Assembly (NCBI GenBank): GCA_963681505.1
Contig: OY811980.1
Coordinates: forward strand, 5,020,504 to 5,084,503
DNA length: 64,000 bases
From: Eunapius fragilis
Taxonomy: Eukaryota; Porifera; Demospongiae; Spongillida; Spongillidae
Direction of reading: 5' to 3'
Shown here: one piece after another, positions 12,138 through 23,501 of the stretch
Layout: the number at the start of each line of letters is the position of its first letter
Position numbering within the stretch: the stretch's first letter is position 1
Notes under the pieces: model-generated
The model's input: the letters and a program-made list of their open reading frames with translations, nothing else
Told to the model about the DNA's origin: nothing
Database searches by the model: none
Made by a program: the position numbers and the translations under genes

Positions 12138-12203
12138 GTTGGGCGTAGCCCGACCTTCGCGTTTTGGCTTCCGCCAAAACGCGAAGGTCGGGCTACGCCC
12201 AAC
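12138..12203. mobile_element. Miniature perfect palindromic element with 10-bp direct repeat
   Basis: Perfect 31-nt arms (12138-12168 and 12173-12203) around a 4-nt loop, beginning GTTGGGCGTAGCCCGACC. The 10-bp repeat GATGTATAAT occurs at 12125-12134 and 12204-12213; four bases (CTAG) separate the left copy from the arm. Starts with TAGTTGGGCG, close to TAGTCGGGCG of the element at 3350. Confidence 0.75.
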
Positions 12204-12221
12204 GATGTATAATGTCTATTT

Positions 12222-13300
12222 GCATCCGTGTGTACACCTGTACACATATTGGGTAATATGTGTACAGGGGAGCACAAATTACTTACCCTACCTTATCTTT
12301 GTAAGTAATCACATTTGTTATTCAAAAATCAATATCTGAGTACACAACAGATTATTAATTGATGGTCACTATTAATTCAAATTATTTGATTGTTATCTAA
12401 CAAATAAACCACATTAGAAAAACAAAGCGCATGTGACTGAGGTGTACGTGTACGCAGAGCAAGAGGATGTGTTGACAGTGGAGGCACAAGCACTGAAGGC
12501 TCGAATAGTGGAGGTGCAAATGGTGGAGGCGCGAGTAGTGGAGGTGCAAATAGTGGAGGCGCGAGTAGAGGAGACACGAGCACTGAAGGCTCGAATAGTG
12601 GATGCACAAATGGAGGAGGCGCGAATAGTGGAGGCGCGAGTAGAGGAGGCACGATCGAGCTGACGGCTCGAATAGCGGAGGCACAAATAGTGGAGGCACA
12701 AATGGCGGAGGCGCGAATAGTGGAGGCACGAGCACTGAAGGCTCGAATAGTGGAGGCACAAATGGTGGAGGCGCAAATAGTGGAGGCGCAAGCACTGAAG
12801 GTGCAAATAGTGAAAGAGTGAGTAGTGGAGGCATGGTAGGGAAGTGCAAGTAGAGGTAGAGGAAGTGCGAGTAGAGGTTGAGGAAGTGCAAGTAGTCTAA
12901 AGTAGAGATAGAGAAAGTGCAAGTAGAGGTAGAGGGAGTGCAAGTGGAGGTAGAGGAAGTGCAAGTAGGAGTGAAGGAGTAAAACCTCAAAACCTAAAGC
13001 AGCAGTCTGCCCTGAGATGATGGAGTGATACTAACATGAACATTTAGCATGTTGCTGTTTTTTGATACACAAGTGATTGAATTTGCAAGATTCTTTTGCA
13101 TTGAACATCATTTTCCTACATAGACTAATTTGTGTACACCTGTACACATTTTACTGCAAAACTTTCCTGATACAACCACATGAATAATTTCATATTATAT
13201 AGTTACTACATCATGCCCTCTATCACTTTCAATACTCATTTGAAAACAGTATACTACTATAGTGAAGCAATGTAATATGTGTACAGGCGTACACAAATTA
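12222..13300. repeat. Inverted short repeats built on TGTGTACACCTGTACACA
   Basis: The motif occurs as a tight hairpin at about 12228-12290 and as an inverted pair at 13125-13150 and 13270-13297 bounded by TAATTTGTGTAC and GTACACAAATTA. A further single copy lies at about 13614-13638. The inverted pair would delimit a ~170 bp non-coding MITE. No target duplication was established. Confidence 0.6.
12433..12975. repeat. Purine-rich minisatellite (GGAGGC-x-CGA-x-AGTGGAGG units)
   Basis: Irregular tandem units of roughly 15-18 bp containing GTGGAGGCGCGA or GTGGAGGCACAA, passing at 12830 into AAGTGCAAGTAGAGGTAGAGG units. Long open frames on both strands are a by-product of the repeat. Confidence 0.85.
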
Positions 13301-13639
13301 GAGCATATGACTTTAAAAGTGATTACCAAAAAGGAACAGCATTTGTTTGATGTACATACAAAACAAACTATGTGGATAAAATTTGACTTATTGAGAATGT
13401 TCCCATCATGTTTGTTTTAATCTCTAACTTTTGCAGTGTTCTGCAGTGCTATAGATAACAGAATTAAGAGTTGTTATTGCAATTAGCCAAAATTAGCATT
13501 TCATGACACACTTAACCACAAGTTAGCACCACCATAGGGGGTATAGATTTTCACACAAGTTGTGTAAAACGCTCACTGCTGGTATGAGATATAATGCAGC
13601 AAAATGAAAGGAGTAATTTGTGTACCACTGTACACATTT

Positions 13640-14060
13640 TAGGATGCAAATAGACAATAATCATTATTCTTTTTTACCCATAATTGATGTTGAGTTCCTT
13701 CCAAACCAAGATGAGAATGTTGAAGAGTTTTTAAGTACAATGTTTCAGATAAAGGATGAAATTTGCAATATAACTAGAGCTCAGAGCAAGCAAAAGGAGA
13801 ATTTTGACAGACGACATTTTTTTGACGCATCAGCTATTTTTATGGGCAGTGATGACATCATCTCATATTAGCAACTCAAATAAGAGAGTGCTTCTAGGAA
13901 ACACTAAACAACTTCAGTGGAGGGAGGGAAATTTCAAGGGGCCATACATATGTCATAAGACATTGCTTGGGTAAAGGTGTGTATGAGCCTGAAACCAAAG
14001 ATGAAAATATGTTGACAACTCAGCACAACATGAATCGTTTTTTGAAGGTATTATGAGAAT
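13640..14060 (+). pseudogene. Decayed C-terminal part of a gypsy/Ginger-type integrase
   Basis: The frame at 13620-13871 contains a stretch ending KENFDRRH followed, after stops and frame changes, by peptides like WREGNFKGPYI and a KTLG segment. This order matches the region after the DDE core in gypsy-like integrases (a KQKEYYDRKH-type helix, then a GPY/F motif). Multiple stops show that it is inactive. Confidence 0.45.
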
Positions 14061-14170
14061 TGTGTGACAATTGTGTTGTATCGATTGGGTTCTGTAGGTA
14101 TTTATAGAAAACAGTCAATGTTCTAATCACCCTGAGGTCTAGCATAGAGCAGGAAGGCGAAAATGCATTC

Positions 14171-14470
14171 TTGAACCTTTACTTAGATGGGGGCTGTAAT
14201 GCTGAACAAGAAAGTTTAAAAGCAAACAGGACTCTAAAATCCAATGCAATAAATAAAGGTTGTTGTTTTTACACCTTTATTTACAGTTATCTCCTTGAAT
14301 CTTTGGAAGGACTAAACATCACAAGAAATCCAAGAAGAGTGAGCATTTTGGATGATCTTGTAATGTATGGCGCTTTGATACTCCTTCAAGATCAGTTTCC
14401 CACAATGTCAGATTTTCAACACACTGTGCTGTGTCAGGTTAAAAGGCTTCAAACCAATGAGGTATGTTGT
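14171..14470 (+). pseudogene. Possible remnant of a transposon-encoded Ulp1-like region
   Basis: Peptide around 14340-14450 reads ILDDLVMYGALILLQDQFP followed by TMSDFQHTVL. This resembles the WLND-x-x-I-x-A-x-x-LL-x-x-QFP segment found at the start of Ulp1/C48-like domains in some integrase-bearing transposons. No catalytic residues were seen. It lies just downstream of the integrase remnant and may belong to the same element. Low certainty. Confidence 0.35.
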
Positions 14471-14969
14471 AACTATATAGGATCGTGGCAGCGAAAAGGG
14501 ACCTACCTAGCGCATATTCAAGTAGCCAGACAAAGTTTTGGGGGGGGGGGGGGGGGGGGGGGTAACCCACCTTACCTCCACCTTTAGTAGTTTGCGATAG
14601 ATATATATAATCCCATTGGCCTCGTCCCTGTAAGCATCCCCGTTACTACTCACAACTCACACTTTCAGAAGTAGAGCTAACTAAGGGATATCATATATGT
14701 GGGCTTTGCACGCACAAAGCTATGCATGGAAATGCCAATTTAGGGGCTTTTGCCACTCTTATATAGTTATTACATGTGCATGTTTATGATCTGCAGAAAC
14801 ATGTGGATACTGAGCCTGTAGCTGCCATCAGTCACTATTGGAACATATCACAGGTATAAGGAACACTTCTTTAAATATGGAATTGGAACCAGAAGGGACA
14901 TTTTTGCCCTTTAATTCCCATCTATCCATCACAGCCTCTGAAGTATGTACAGCAGCGAACCAGGCGCAC

Positions 14970-15195
14970 CTCCAATGGCTAACAATCCTTCACTCCTGTT
15001 GCATGCTTTTAAAACTTCTGGAGTCTGCAGCCCTTGTTCCATATCTTTCTTGACAGACTTTGGTCGCCGCATTGCGAACGCTACAGGTGACAAAAGCTCT
15101 CTGGCGTACCTCATGCAAATGTTTTCCGTTGCCATTCAGAAGGGGAATGCTGCATATATGTTTTGGGAACTTTGCCTCCAACCTTCTTTCTTTTA
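14970..15195 (+). pseudogene. Retroelement-like peptide fragment
   Basis: An open frame contains SFLTDFGRRIANATGDKSS followed by YLMQMFSVAIQKGNAA. The arrangement (DLGRR-x-x-x-x-TGD, then LFQR-x-SVAIQRGN) is reminiscent of segments in invertebrate transposon-derived proteins. No active domain is present. Confidence 0.3.
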
Positions 15196-16065
15196 AAAGA
15201 TGTTAAATCATTGTTGCGCATTTTTTTGTTTCATAGTGGGTTTTTAAATTTAATTTTTAATTCTTGCACCAGTCCTTACCAATACTACACCTACAGTAGT
15301 AAACTGCACGATCGACTTGCATGTACTTTCAAGGTCCACCTATAGGCTAGATTCCAGACTCATATGCAGTTGAAGGTAGTGAAATTGTGTATAGGGGAGA
15401 CCAGGGGGCTAAACGCCACACGGGTTAGTTGTCACAACAATTTTATCTTGGTAGTTGGTGACAGCATCGATTGGACATTAAGCAATAATGACACAGAGGC
15501 ATTATCTCAGGCCTTTAAAAAGGTGCCTTGTGTAGTACTAGATGCTCCTAAAAGCATTCCCTATTGGTATCAGCATAGTGTGCATGGTTGTATTTCAATG
15601 TAAAACACATAATGAGATGTGTATACAGTGAATCGTATAATTGTAGCTGACATGACGATGGTATGCATTAGTCTGGGTACCCGACTGATCGGTTGCACTA
15701 GTCATTGTGCATATGAACTTGGAGTGCACTGATGCATTTTAAGTGATCTAAAAGTAGGAGAAATAATGTGTAATGGCAAAGATATTACACTATCTTGGAA
15801 CTTTTGCATATATTTGCTGTATAATTTGTCATTGCTATGAGTAATGTAATAGTATAGCTCCATCTGTCTAGAGTTTGTTTCATGTTTAACAAGTAATCTT
15901 AATCTTATTCGCACTGTGCGACTTACAAATACATGAAAATGAAGCAATACCCATATCATTGTATAATATTAGTCAGACTACATGTATATGTGTTAAGGTT
16001 TTCCGTATATACTTACAGATATCTCTGTATTAAACATATAGAAACACAACCAGTTATATAATTAA

Positions 16066-16230
16066 TTGAAGGCCTAATACCGTTAGCTGCTCTTACAGCA
16101 ACTTGTCACAGCGGAGGTACGCGAAAGTTGCGGTACGCAGGTTTTTATTATATTTCAATTACCGCGTACACTCGCCGTACAGTGTACCTCCGCTGTGGCG
16201 ATTTGCTGTATTAGAACTAGGCCTTCAATG
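16066..16230. mobile_element. MITE-like element with terminal inverted repeats
   Basis: ATTGAAGGCCTA at the left and TAGGCCTTCAAT at the right are inverted. Inside, TACAGCAACTTGTCACAGCGG pairs with CCGCTGTGGCGATTTGCTGTA (about four mismatches). Total about 165 bp, non-coding. Confidence 0.65.
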
Positions 16231-16437
16231 CTTCGGCCCAAACAGATAAGAACTTATACAACGTGGCATAATAGTCAAACGTTACTAGAATGCTGAAACG
16301 GCGGAATGCAAAAAACTTTGTTTTGCGTACCCCGTGGTGTACAAACGTGCACCGTGGAGCACGCCCAGGACATTAGACATTAAGCATGGCATGGCGGAAG
16401 TGCATGGTGACCAGCACTAAAACGACAACTGAGCCCG

Positions 16438-16893
16438 TGCGTGCCGCGAGCGTGCCGCGAGCGTGCCGCGAGCGTGCCGCGAGCGTGCCGCGAGCGTGCC
16501 GCGAGCGTGCCGCGAGCGTGCCGCGAGCGTGCCGCGAGCGTGCCGCGAGCGTGCCGCGAGCGTGCCGCGAGCGTGCCGCGAGCGTGCCGCGAGCGTGCCG
16601 CGAGCGTGCCGCGAGCGTGCCGCGAGCGTGCCGCGAGCGTGCCGCGAGCGTGCCGCGAGCGTGCCGCGAGCGTGCCGCGAGCGTGCCGCGAGCGTGCCGC
16701 GAGCGTGCCGCGAGCGTGCCGCGAGCGTGCCGCGAGCGTGCCGCGAGCGTGCCGCGAGCGTGCCGCGAGCGTGCCGCGAGCGTGCCGCGAGCGTGCCGCG
16801 AGCGTGCCGCGAGCGTGCCGCGAGCGTGCCGCGAGCGTGCCGCGAGCGTGCCGCGAGCGTGCCGCGAGCGTGCCGCGAGCGTGCCGCGAGCGT
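16438..16893. repeat. GC-rich 11-bp minisatellite (CGTGCCGCGAG)n, about 41 copies
   Basis: Nearly perfect 11-bp tandem units over about 455 bp, in an otherwise AT-rich region. Because 11 is not a multiple of three and the unit has no stop on either strand, long open frames appear in several frames. These are artefacts, not genes. Confidence 0.97.
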
Positions 16894-17951
16894 GTCCACA
16901 TTTGATCCACGGTGAGGTATGCAAAGTGGAGCAACCCTACGAAAGCCAATGGCCTGCATGCGAATAGTACTAGTATTATCGTCCATGCATGCAAAGGCCC
17001 ATGCATGGAAGTAGCCATGCATGCATTAAAGCTTTTCATGTACAGGCATGCAGATAGGAGCCTCATCTCGGACAAGAGATCAGAGGCAGTGGCTAAGAGT
17101 CCCATGCAGGGTTTGACATAGGGCCAGAAGGAGGAGTTCATTATGACCTAACTGTAGAGCCAAAGGGAGAGTGGTGACTCTTGAAAACGAGGTGGTAGTA
17201 TGGTAAAGGTGAGTTCTCTACAACCCGCAAATGAGGCTAAATAGGCTGACGGAGCAAGGTGCATGAACATGCAGCACTCCTTATTCCAAGGCCTCCGACT
17301 TTACATGGAGTGGGGCTTGCAACCATAGCACGGTTATTAAGAAGGTTCATTGTCATAAAGTTGGAGACTTATTGTCTTAAGGTGATGCCCGTAACAAGTA
17401 TACATTAATTGCAAATGGATTAATTGCAGAGCAATAAGAAGCTTTGATGAGTGCAAAGGTGTTTCAGGCTCGACCTGAAAGAGGGCGGTCTTGTCATGAT
17501 GGACGAAAAAATGGACTCCACATCCACTCAATTTGCACAGCATGGAATATCTACGTAATGGATAACATTCAAGTCATCAATATGGACTGTTAAATAGCTA
17601 AAGAACTCCTCGATATATGACGCGCGTACCGGGAGATATGTACCCGATGGGTTGGGGAGCTTTGTTCTTAGGGCAAAGAAAATAGCTAGACCACCAAAAG
17701 GAGGGGGAAATAGTGTGGGAAGACATGCACGAGATTAAGCGTTGTACAGTTGCGAGGATACATTGATTTATGTATCCGCCTACAATTTTTTATGCATGCG
17801 TAATCCCAGAAGGCCGATTTAGCTGGACACTGTCCCATATTTATAAATTTAATTGTGAGTTGGACAGTCATCATCTCATATGCCATGCAATGCAAGTACT
17901 TTCATTGAGGCGGTATTTTCTTCATATGCTTGTATTAATAAAGTAGTAACG
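16894..17951. other. Interior of the inverted-arm element, no gene recognised
   Basis: Contains a cluster of CATGCATG-type short palindromes (16980-17060). No coding or RNA feature supported. Confidence 0.35.
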
Positions 17952-18539
17952 TACTTCTGGTACCAATTCCATATTTAAAGAAGTGTTCCTTATACCTGTG
18001 ATATGTTCCAATGGTGACTGATGGCAGCTACAGGCTCAGTATCCACATGTTTCTGCAGATCATAAACATGCACATGTAATAACTATAACAGTGGCAAAAG
18101 CCCCTAAACTGGCATTTCCATAGCCTTGTGCGTACAAAGCCCACATGTATGATATCCCTTAGTTAGCCCTACTTTGTTGAAGGTGTGAGTTCTGAGTAGT
18201 AACGGGGGATGCTTACAGGGACGAGGCCAATGGGATTATATATATCTATCGCAAAACTACTAAAGGTGGAGTTAAGGTGGGTTAACTCCTTCCCCTCCCC
18301 CCCCCCCCCCCCCCCCCCCCCAAAAGTTTGTCTGGCTACGAGCCTTCCCGTTGCTGGGAAAGGGGGTGGGAGCGTAGCTCAATGGAGCCCCCCCCCCAAC
18401 GTTAACTTCCCTCTCTAACATAGCTGCATATCTACCCCTTTTGCTTTGCTTCTCTAATAGACTTGGCTTTAACTGCTTCCTTGTCAAGGTGGGACTTATG
18501 AGCCAAGGTAGGTATTGCGAGGTACTTATATACGTTTGA

Positions 18540-18950
18540 TCTGGGGACGAGACTGCAACAACTTAATTAGGATGTAAAAAAAATTGAAAATTTAAAAACA
18601 GGGTAATATAAAACGGCATTGATTCAAATATTGAGATCATATAAAAAGAACACAAGCGGAATTGCTTATCTCTACAAATTGAACTTAATGAAACAATGAA
18701 ACATTGGAGGGAAAAATAAATTTTCAATGTCTGAAAAAATTGAAACGATTGAAATTAGGAAATGGCGGAAATATACACTGCATTGATTCAAAATTTGAGA
18801 ACTATCAAGAAGAATACAGGCGGAATTGCTTACCTGCATGAATTGAATTTGATGAAACAATGAAATATTGGAAGAAAAAGCAAATTCTCAATTTCTGAAA
18901 ACATTGAAACCAATGAAATTTGGGAATGGCGGAAATACACACGGACCCCC
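18540..18950. repeat. Tandem repeat with a 164-bp period
   Basis: Two-plus copies of an AT-rich unit: CATTGATTCAAA at 18617 and 18781, GCGGAATTGCTTA-type segments, and TGAAACAATGAAA. The copies are diverged. Confidence 0.75.
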
Positions 18951-19195
18951 TGGGTCTCGTGAGTTTGCTCTCGATAACTTTATTGAATGCAATGTCATTC
19001 TTTAATGAATAAATTATGCGCGGTAGAAATTAATTTTTTTGCCTTGAATTTAGTTCAAGAATAGTTCATGGAATAATTTTTTGAAGTATATATATCAAAT
19101 TGGACCGATTTATAGTACATTGTAAACTAGATTAAAATTCAATTTGAAATAAAAAGCAAGATGACCGCCTATGTATGGGCCATTTCTGGATATGA

Positions 19196-20316
19196 GTTCC
19201 ACTAACCTACTCTTGAACAGCTTCCCTTCCCATGATGGCCCTTGCCATAGACCTCACCAGTGACATGTTGAGGTGGCCATACATTTAGTTCAGCATTTTG
19301 GGTTTGGGGATGGCCTGGCTGATGGAAAGCAGAGAAGCAAGCTGGGAAAAAGAAAAAAAAAAAACACCCTGAGCCTCCTTCCCTCAGTTGCCATAAGTTT
19401 CTACAGCTAAGGGGATACACAACCATCCTAACTCCTGGCACCTGGTGTCGTTGGGAGCATGCTTCTACATTCAGCAGCATAAGCAGCTGACCCCATGCAC
19501 AGATGCACTGACATTGTTCAAGGGATACGGGAGTAAGGGGTGAAGTGACTGTAACGTCAAAGGCTGCTGATTATTATCATCATTTTTAACTATAAACTGC
19601 TAAATCAGGCAAAATGATTCAGTGTGCTGAATTTGCTTCTATTAAAAGACGGTCGAAGTATAATGTTTGTTCTGTTTGAATGACAAATCGTTTTTGTGCC
19701 TCATATGCAATCAGTACGGACACTTGCACAAATTAAATATGGGGGCCCTATTTCACTAGCCAAATTGCTAGTGAAATAGGGTAGGGGGTAGGGGGCCAAT
19801 TCCATAGCACTTGTAGGCCGGCCGGCCCCCAAATCGCTATGGAAATGCGGCCGGGAGGACCCATTTAAAGGGAGGAACCTACGTCACTCCTACACGGGGA
19901 CCAAAATTATCGCGGACCAATTAAATTTCCAGTGCCAGTATTTGTCGTTCGCCATGTTTTGAGGGTGCGTGCGCAGTTTAATATATAAATTGTGTGTATT
20001 CGTTTTTGAGATAGACTCAAGGGTTCTAATTGTGGTGTTTATATCGCGGGTGGTCAGCTACAGAAGAACACGCCCCTCTCCCACATCCGGTGCAACATAT
20101 TGGGGCAATAAATAATTAATGACAGGTATCTGGTTGCGAGAGTGCATTATCCAAGAGCCCAAGAGTCAAAATAAGGTAGGTCCATAACATATACAGAGCC
20201 AATAATAATCTGCACACCAGCACGTCCAATGCGCATCTGCCTAATATTCCGTCGTGTGTTAACAGCAATATGTGCTAGCGCTCGTTATATTTATTTACTT
20301 ATTTATATTATTATAT

Positions 20317-20358
<42 letters not shown>

Positions 20359-20480
20359 TCCACTTAGTCTAGTACATGCAGATGCAGGCTAGACGTTAGC
20401 TTGTAGTTCAAATTTCGAATTCATGTTTTTGTGTTGTGCCTTTTGCGCTTGTGACTTTGTGACTAGTCATCTGCCACTTA
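19196..20480. repeat. 1.3 kb dispersed repeat, copy A
   Basis: Near-identical in order and orientation to 47613-48925, from CACTAACCTAC to GTGACTAGTCATCTGCCACTTAA. Its first ~290 bp, read on the minus strand, carry frameshifted peptide motifs like those at the C-terminal end of the local non-LTR retrotransposons. The middle contains an inverted CACTAGC/GCTAGTG pair (19750-19780), and the end a (TG)n tract (20317-20354). Confidence 0.85.
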
Positions 20481-22200
20481 ATATAAACAGCTAGGGTGGG
20501 GCTGGTCGACCACAACCTGCAGTATAATAGGTTGGATCATGGATATGTATGACTGCTTACAACAAAAGCCACAGCGCAATTTCTCCCAAATAAAACAAGG
20601 CCTTTGTTTTTTGTTTTTGCAAGCATAGTCCGCTGTACCTTTTAAATTTAGGCAGGAAGTAGAGAGTATAGGTTAATTGGAAAAGCACTCATAGGTTAAA
20701 TGGACAAGTACTCATAGGTTAATTGGACAAGACTCATAAGAACTATAGATATAGCCACAGGGCAATTTCTTCTGCTGTATTAAAGTAAGTATTTTTTTTT
20801 TAGGTACTGCCTTAACATAAAAAAGGGCAGGGGCACCGTTTGGGTTTAGGCAGTACAGGGTCGAATAGATTGGATATACACTCCTAACAACGAAAACCAC
20901 ATCGCGTGCATTAAAGTAAGTGTTATTTGCAAGTACCGCCTTAATATAAACAGCTACATGTAGGGTGGGGCTGGTCGATCGCAACCGTTTTATTTTAGGC
21001 AGTAATGTAGGTTGGTCATGGATAAGCGCTACAACAAAAGCCACAGCGCAATTTCCGGCTCCCAAATAAAACAAGGCCTTTGTTTTTTTGTTGTTGCAAG
21101 TATAGTGCCTTAACATAAACAGGGCGGGGGTAGCCAGTATAGGGTCGAATAGGTTGGATAAGCACTCCTAACAACGAAAACCACATCGCCTGCATTAAAT
21201 TAAGTGTTATTTGCAAGTACTGCCTTTATATAAACAGCTAGGGTGGGGCTGGTCGACCGCAACTGTTTTAGTTTAGGCAGTAATATAGGTTGGATCATTG
21301 ATAAGCACTGCTTATACAACAAAAGCCACAGCGCAATTTCTCCAGAATAAAACAAGGCCTTTGTTTTTTGTTGTTGCAAGTAATAGAGCCTTAACATAAA
21401 CACGGCGGGGGTGGTCGACCGCTGTACCGTTAAAGTATGTAGAGCAGTATAGGATCGAATGGTCTCGTACCCAGACGTATAAAAAAACTATACATCTGGC
21501 GAAAATAGGGCGAATTAATTCTGTCGCTATCAATCAGTTGCGACAGTCATGTGAGTCATGTGATAAGGTAAACAAATGGTATCACATTACCATCTGGTAT
21601 GCATACTGACGCTGCTATTTAAACCGCCATGCCCGTATTAAGCTAGGATACCCAGCGCTTCGCCATTATAAGAAGACTGCTTTTTAAAAGGCTGGGACGT
21701 TCTTGTCTGTCTGCCACTTAGCAGTGGGAAGTCTTAGTGCTTCGCAATCCTTCCCAAGGTGTCACAGGGAAAAAAAAAAGCGTCGAATCATTTAGAATCA
21801 TGTAGAAATCTTTGTGTGATTGATCAGAGAGAATCACGCAAAAATCATACGCTTTATTGATTTTTGTGTGTGGGCGCACTTTTTTTTTTCTCTGTGTGAT
21901 CTCAGTTTCGCCGCAAGCCATGTGACCGTGGTCTTATTTAACTGCCTGTATGGGTTCTTAATTGCATTTTTGGCGCGTGACTTGTGTTGTTAAATGCATT
22001 CCAAGTGCCACGAAATTTGCCAGACGTCATTTATACGTCTGCATGGGTACGAGACTAAGGATCGAATAGGTTGGACAAGCACTGATAAGAGCTAAAGTCA
22101 CAGCGCAATTTCTCCAGCATTAAATGTAAGTGTTTTTTGCAATTACTGCACAGGGCGGGGGTGCTCGACCGCTGCCGTTTAGGTTTAGGCAGTATGTAAA
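20481..22200. repeat. Diverged tandem units with an AAACAGCTAGGGTGGGGCTG motif
   Basis: The unit start recurs at about 20485, 20947 and 21232, with related partial forms at about 21393 and 22147. Each is followed by GGTTGGAT, AAAAGCCACAGCGCAATTTC and AAACAAGGCCTTTGTTTTTTG. Periods are about 285 and 460 bp. The array is interrupted by the insertion at 21461-22057. Confidence 0.75.
21461..22057. mobile_element. 597 bp non-autonomous transposon with 10-bp target-site duplication
   Basis: AGGATCGAAT is present exactly at 21451-21460 and again at 22058-22067. The ends are inverted: GGTCTCGTACCC..AGACGTATA at left and TATACGTCTGCATGGGTACGAGACTA at right, with a 4-nt indel. No transposase is encoded. 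A 9-10 bp duplication points to a Mutator-like or similar superfamily (inference). A second terminus-like copy occurs near 26622. Confidence 0.85.
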
Positions 22201-22550
22201 GCAGTAGGGCTGAATGAATACTGAGGTTGGTTTTCAATTGCTAGGATTAGCATTCTAAAAAACCACGGCTCAATTCTGCCTGCATCGGAGCTTTCCAGCA
22301 CCATAGACCCGGCTGTATCATCATGCTCGTGGTGTTTTTTTTTTTTATATCCTTCGATAATGTATTTCATGTGCTTAAATATTCATAGTTGTGGTGCTTG
22401 TTACAAATTACATTGCCGTTTGAAAAGCGCGGGGCGCCCATTGCTCGCATTTTCCTTAACATAAACGCTGCACTAAACACGCGGGTCGCGTTTTTAATGA
22501 TTTCACGACCGGGTCAATTCCTATATAGGAACTACTGATACCAGGAAGCA

Positions 22551-22807
22551 TATGGGGCAGTGCAAGAGAAATTTGGGCTTATGTAGGATTATGAGAAAAT
22601 TCCAAGACAACTAAAAGAAAGTAATGCTTGCCATTGAAATGTATGGCTAATTAAAAATTCAGCGCTTTGTAGCTCTATGATACACTGTCCAATTTTGGAT
22701 GCGTAAGAACTGTTTTGTAGAGAGCGCTATCCTGTATCCAAAAACTGTTTAATTTGAAAACTAGAAAAAAATTGCAAAAGCCCAATTTTCTCTTGCACTG
22801 CCCCATA
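22551..22807. mobile_element. 257 bp MITE with 30-bp inverted ends and TA target site
   Basis: Ends TGGGGCAGTGCAAGAGAAA and its inverted complement TTTCTCTTGCACTGCCCCA, flanked on both sides by TA. A TA target and short inverted ends fit a Tc1/mariner-type non-autonomous element. No coding capacity. Confidence 0.8.
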
Positions 22808-23229
22808 TATACATGAGATACTTAGTGCAAGCTACGAATAACGCTAGCTAGCGGAATTGGTATACCACAATTATATCGTGTGAATAATCTGTTTTCAAAG
22901 GCCATTGTGTCTCTGAGGCAGGGTGATTACAAGGGCGACCTACAGGGCTACCGTAACAAGGTGAGGTTAATTTCACTGCACTAACTAAACGGTATAGGAA
23001 CAAAGCATGCGATGTATCAACATCCCCCACCAAAGCGTGCGAAAGCGAAAAAAAAAAAAAAAAATGAGCGGACCCCTTTTTGCTTATCTGTTTTGATGGC
23101 CTAGATTACAGTCGTGCCGGCCTGTACGGGTTGCCAATTGCAACCGTACCACCATAGCAGCTTCCAATGCAATAGACCAGGGGAGTACTGTATAGTATGG
23201 CGCGGGATTCGTGCCAAAAGTCAACCGCA

Positions 23230-23501
23230 CTATATACACAATAGTTAAATCAATTGTGCGTGTACCGCATTCCATCCATTAGATACTGCGTACCTCGGCG
23301 CATCGTCCACATTGGGTGTATATGCCTCCGCATTAGGTATGTATACAAGTAATAAAAAACCTTCTCAACGATTTTATTACTTGTATACATACCTAATGCG
23401 GAGGCATATACACCCAATGTGGACGATGCGCCGAGGTACGCAGTATCTAATGGATATGGAATGCGGTACACGCACAATTGATTTAACTATTGTGTATATA
23501 G
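23230..23501. repeat. Long inverted repeat (hairpin A), arms about 125 bp
   Basis: CTATATACACAATAG at the left pairs with CTATTGTGTATATAG at the right, and pairing continues almost without mismatch to a loop near 23355-23375. The loop carries AATAAAAAACCTTCTC, which resembles the terminal sequence of hairpin B. Confidence 0.9.

Larger units (their letters stand above)
14522..18339. mobile_element. Putative 3.8 kb element with long (~380 bp) inverted terminal arms
   Basis: The left arm 14522-14897 (GTAGCCAGACAAAGTTTTG, poly-G, then CCTTTAGTAGTTTGCGATAG and onward to GGAATTGGAACCAGAAG) is the inverted, slightly diverged complement of 17952-18339 (CTTCTGGTACCAATTCC to poly-C and GTCTGGCTAC). 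The arms match through many landmarks in order. The interior holds a retroelement-like peptide fragment, a MITE and an 11-bp minisatellite. It could be a large foldback transposon or an inverted duplication. Confidence 0.7.

Noticed and set aside
12377..12990. Two ~195-residue minus-strand open frames rich in Pro/Leu/Ser
   Set aside because: They overlap a purine-rich minisatellite and reflect repeat composition.
16373..17141. Long open frames of 150-250 residues on both strands
   Set aside because: They are produced by the 11-bp minisatellite, which lacks stops in all frames, and have no independent coding evidence.
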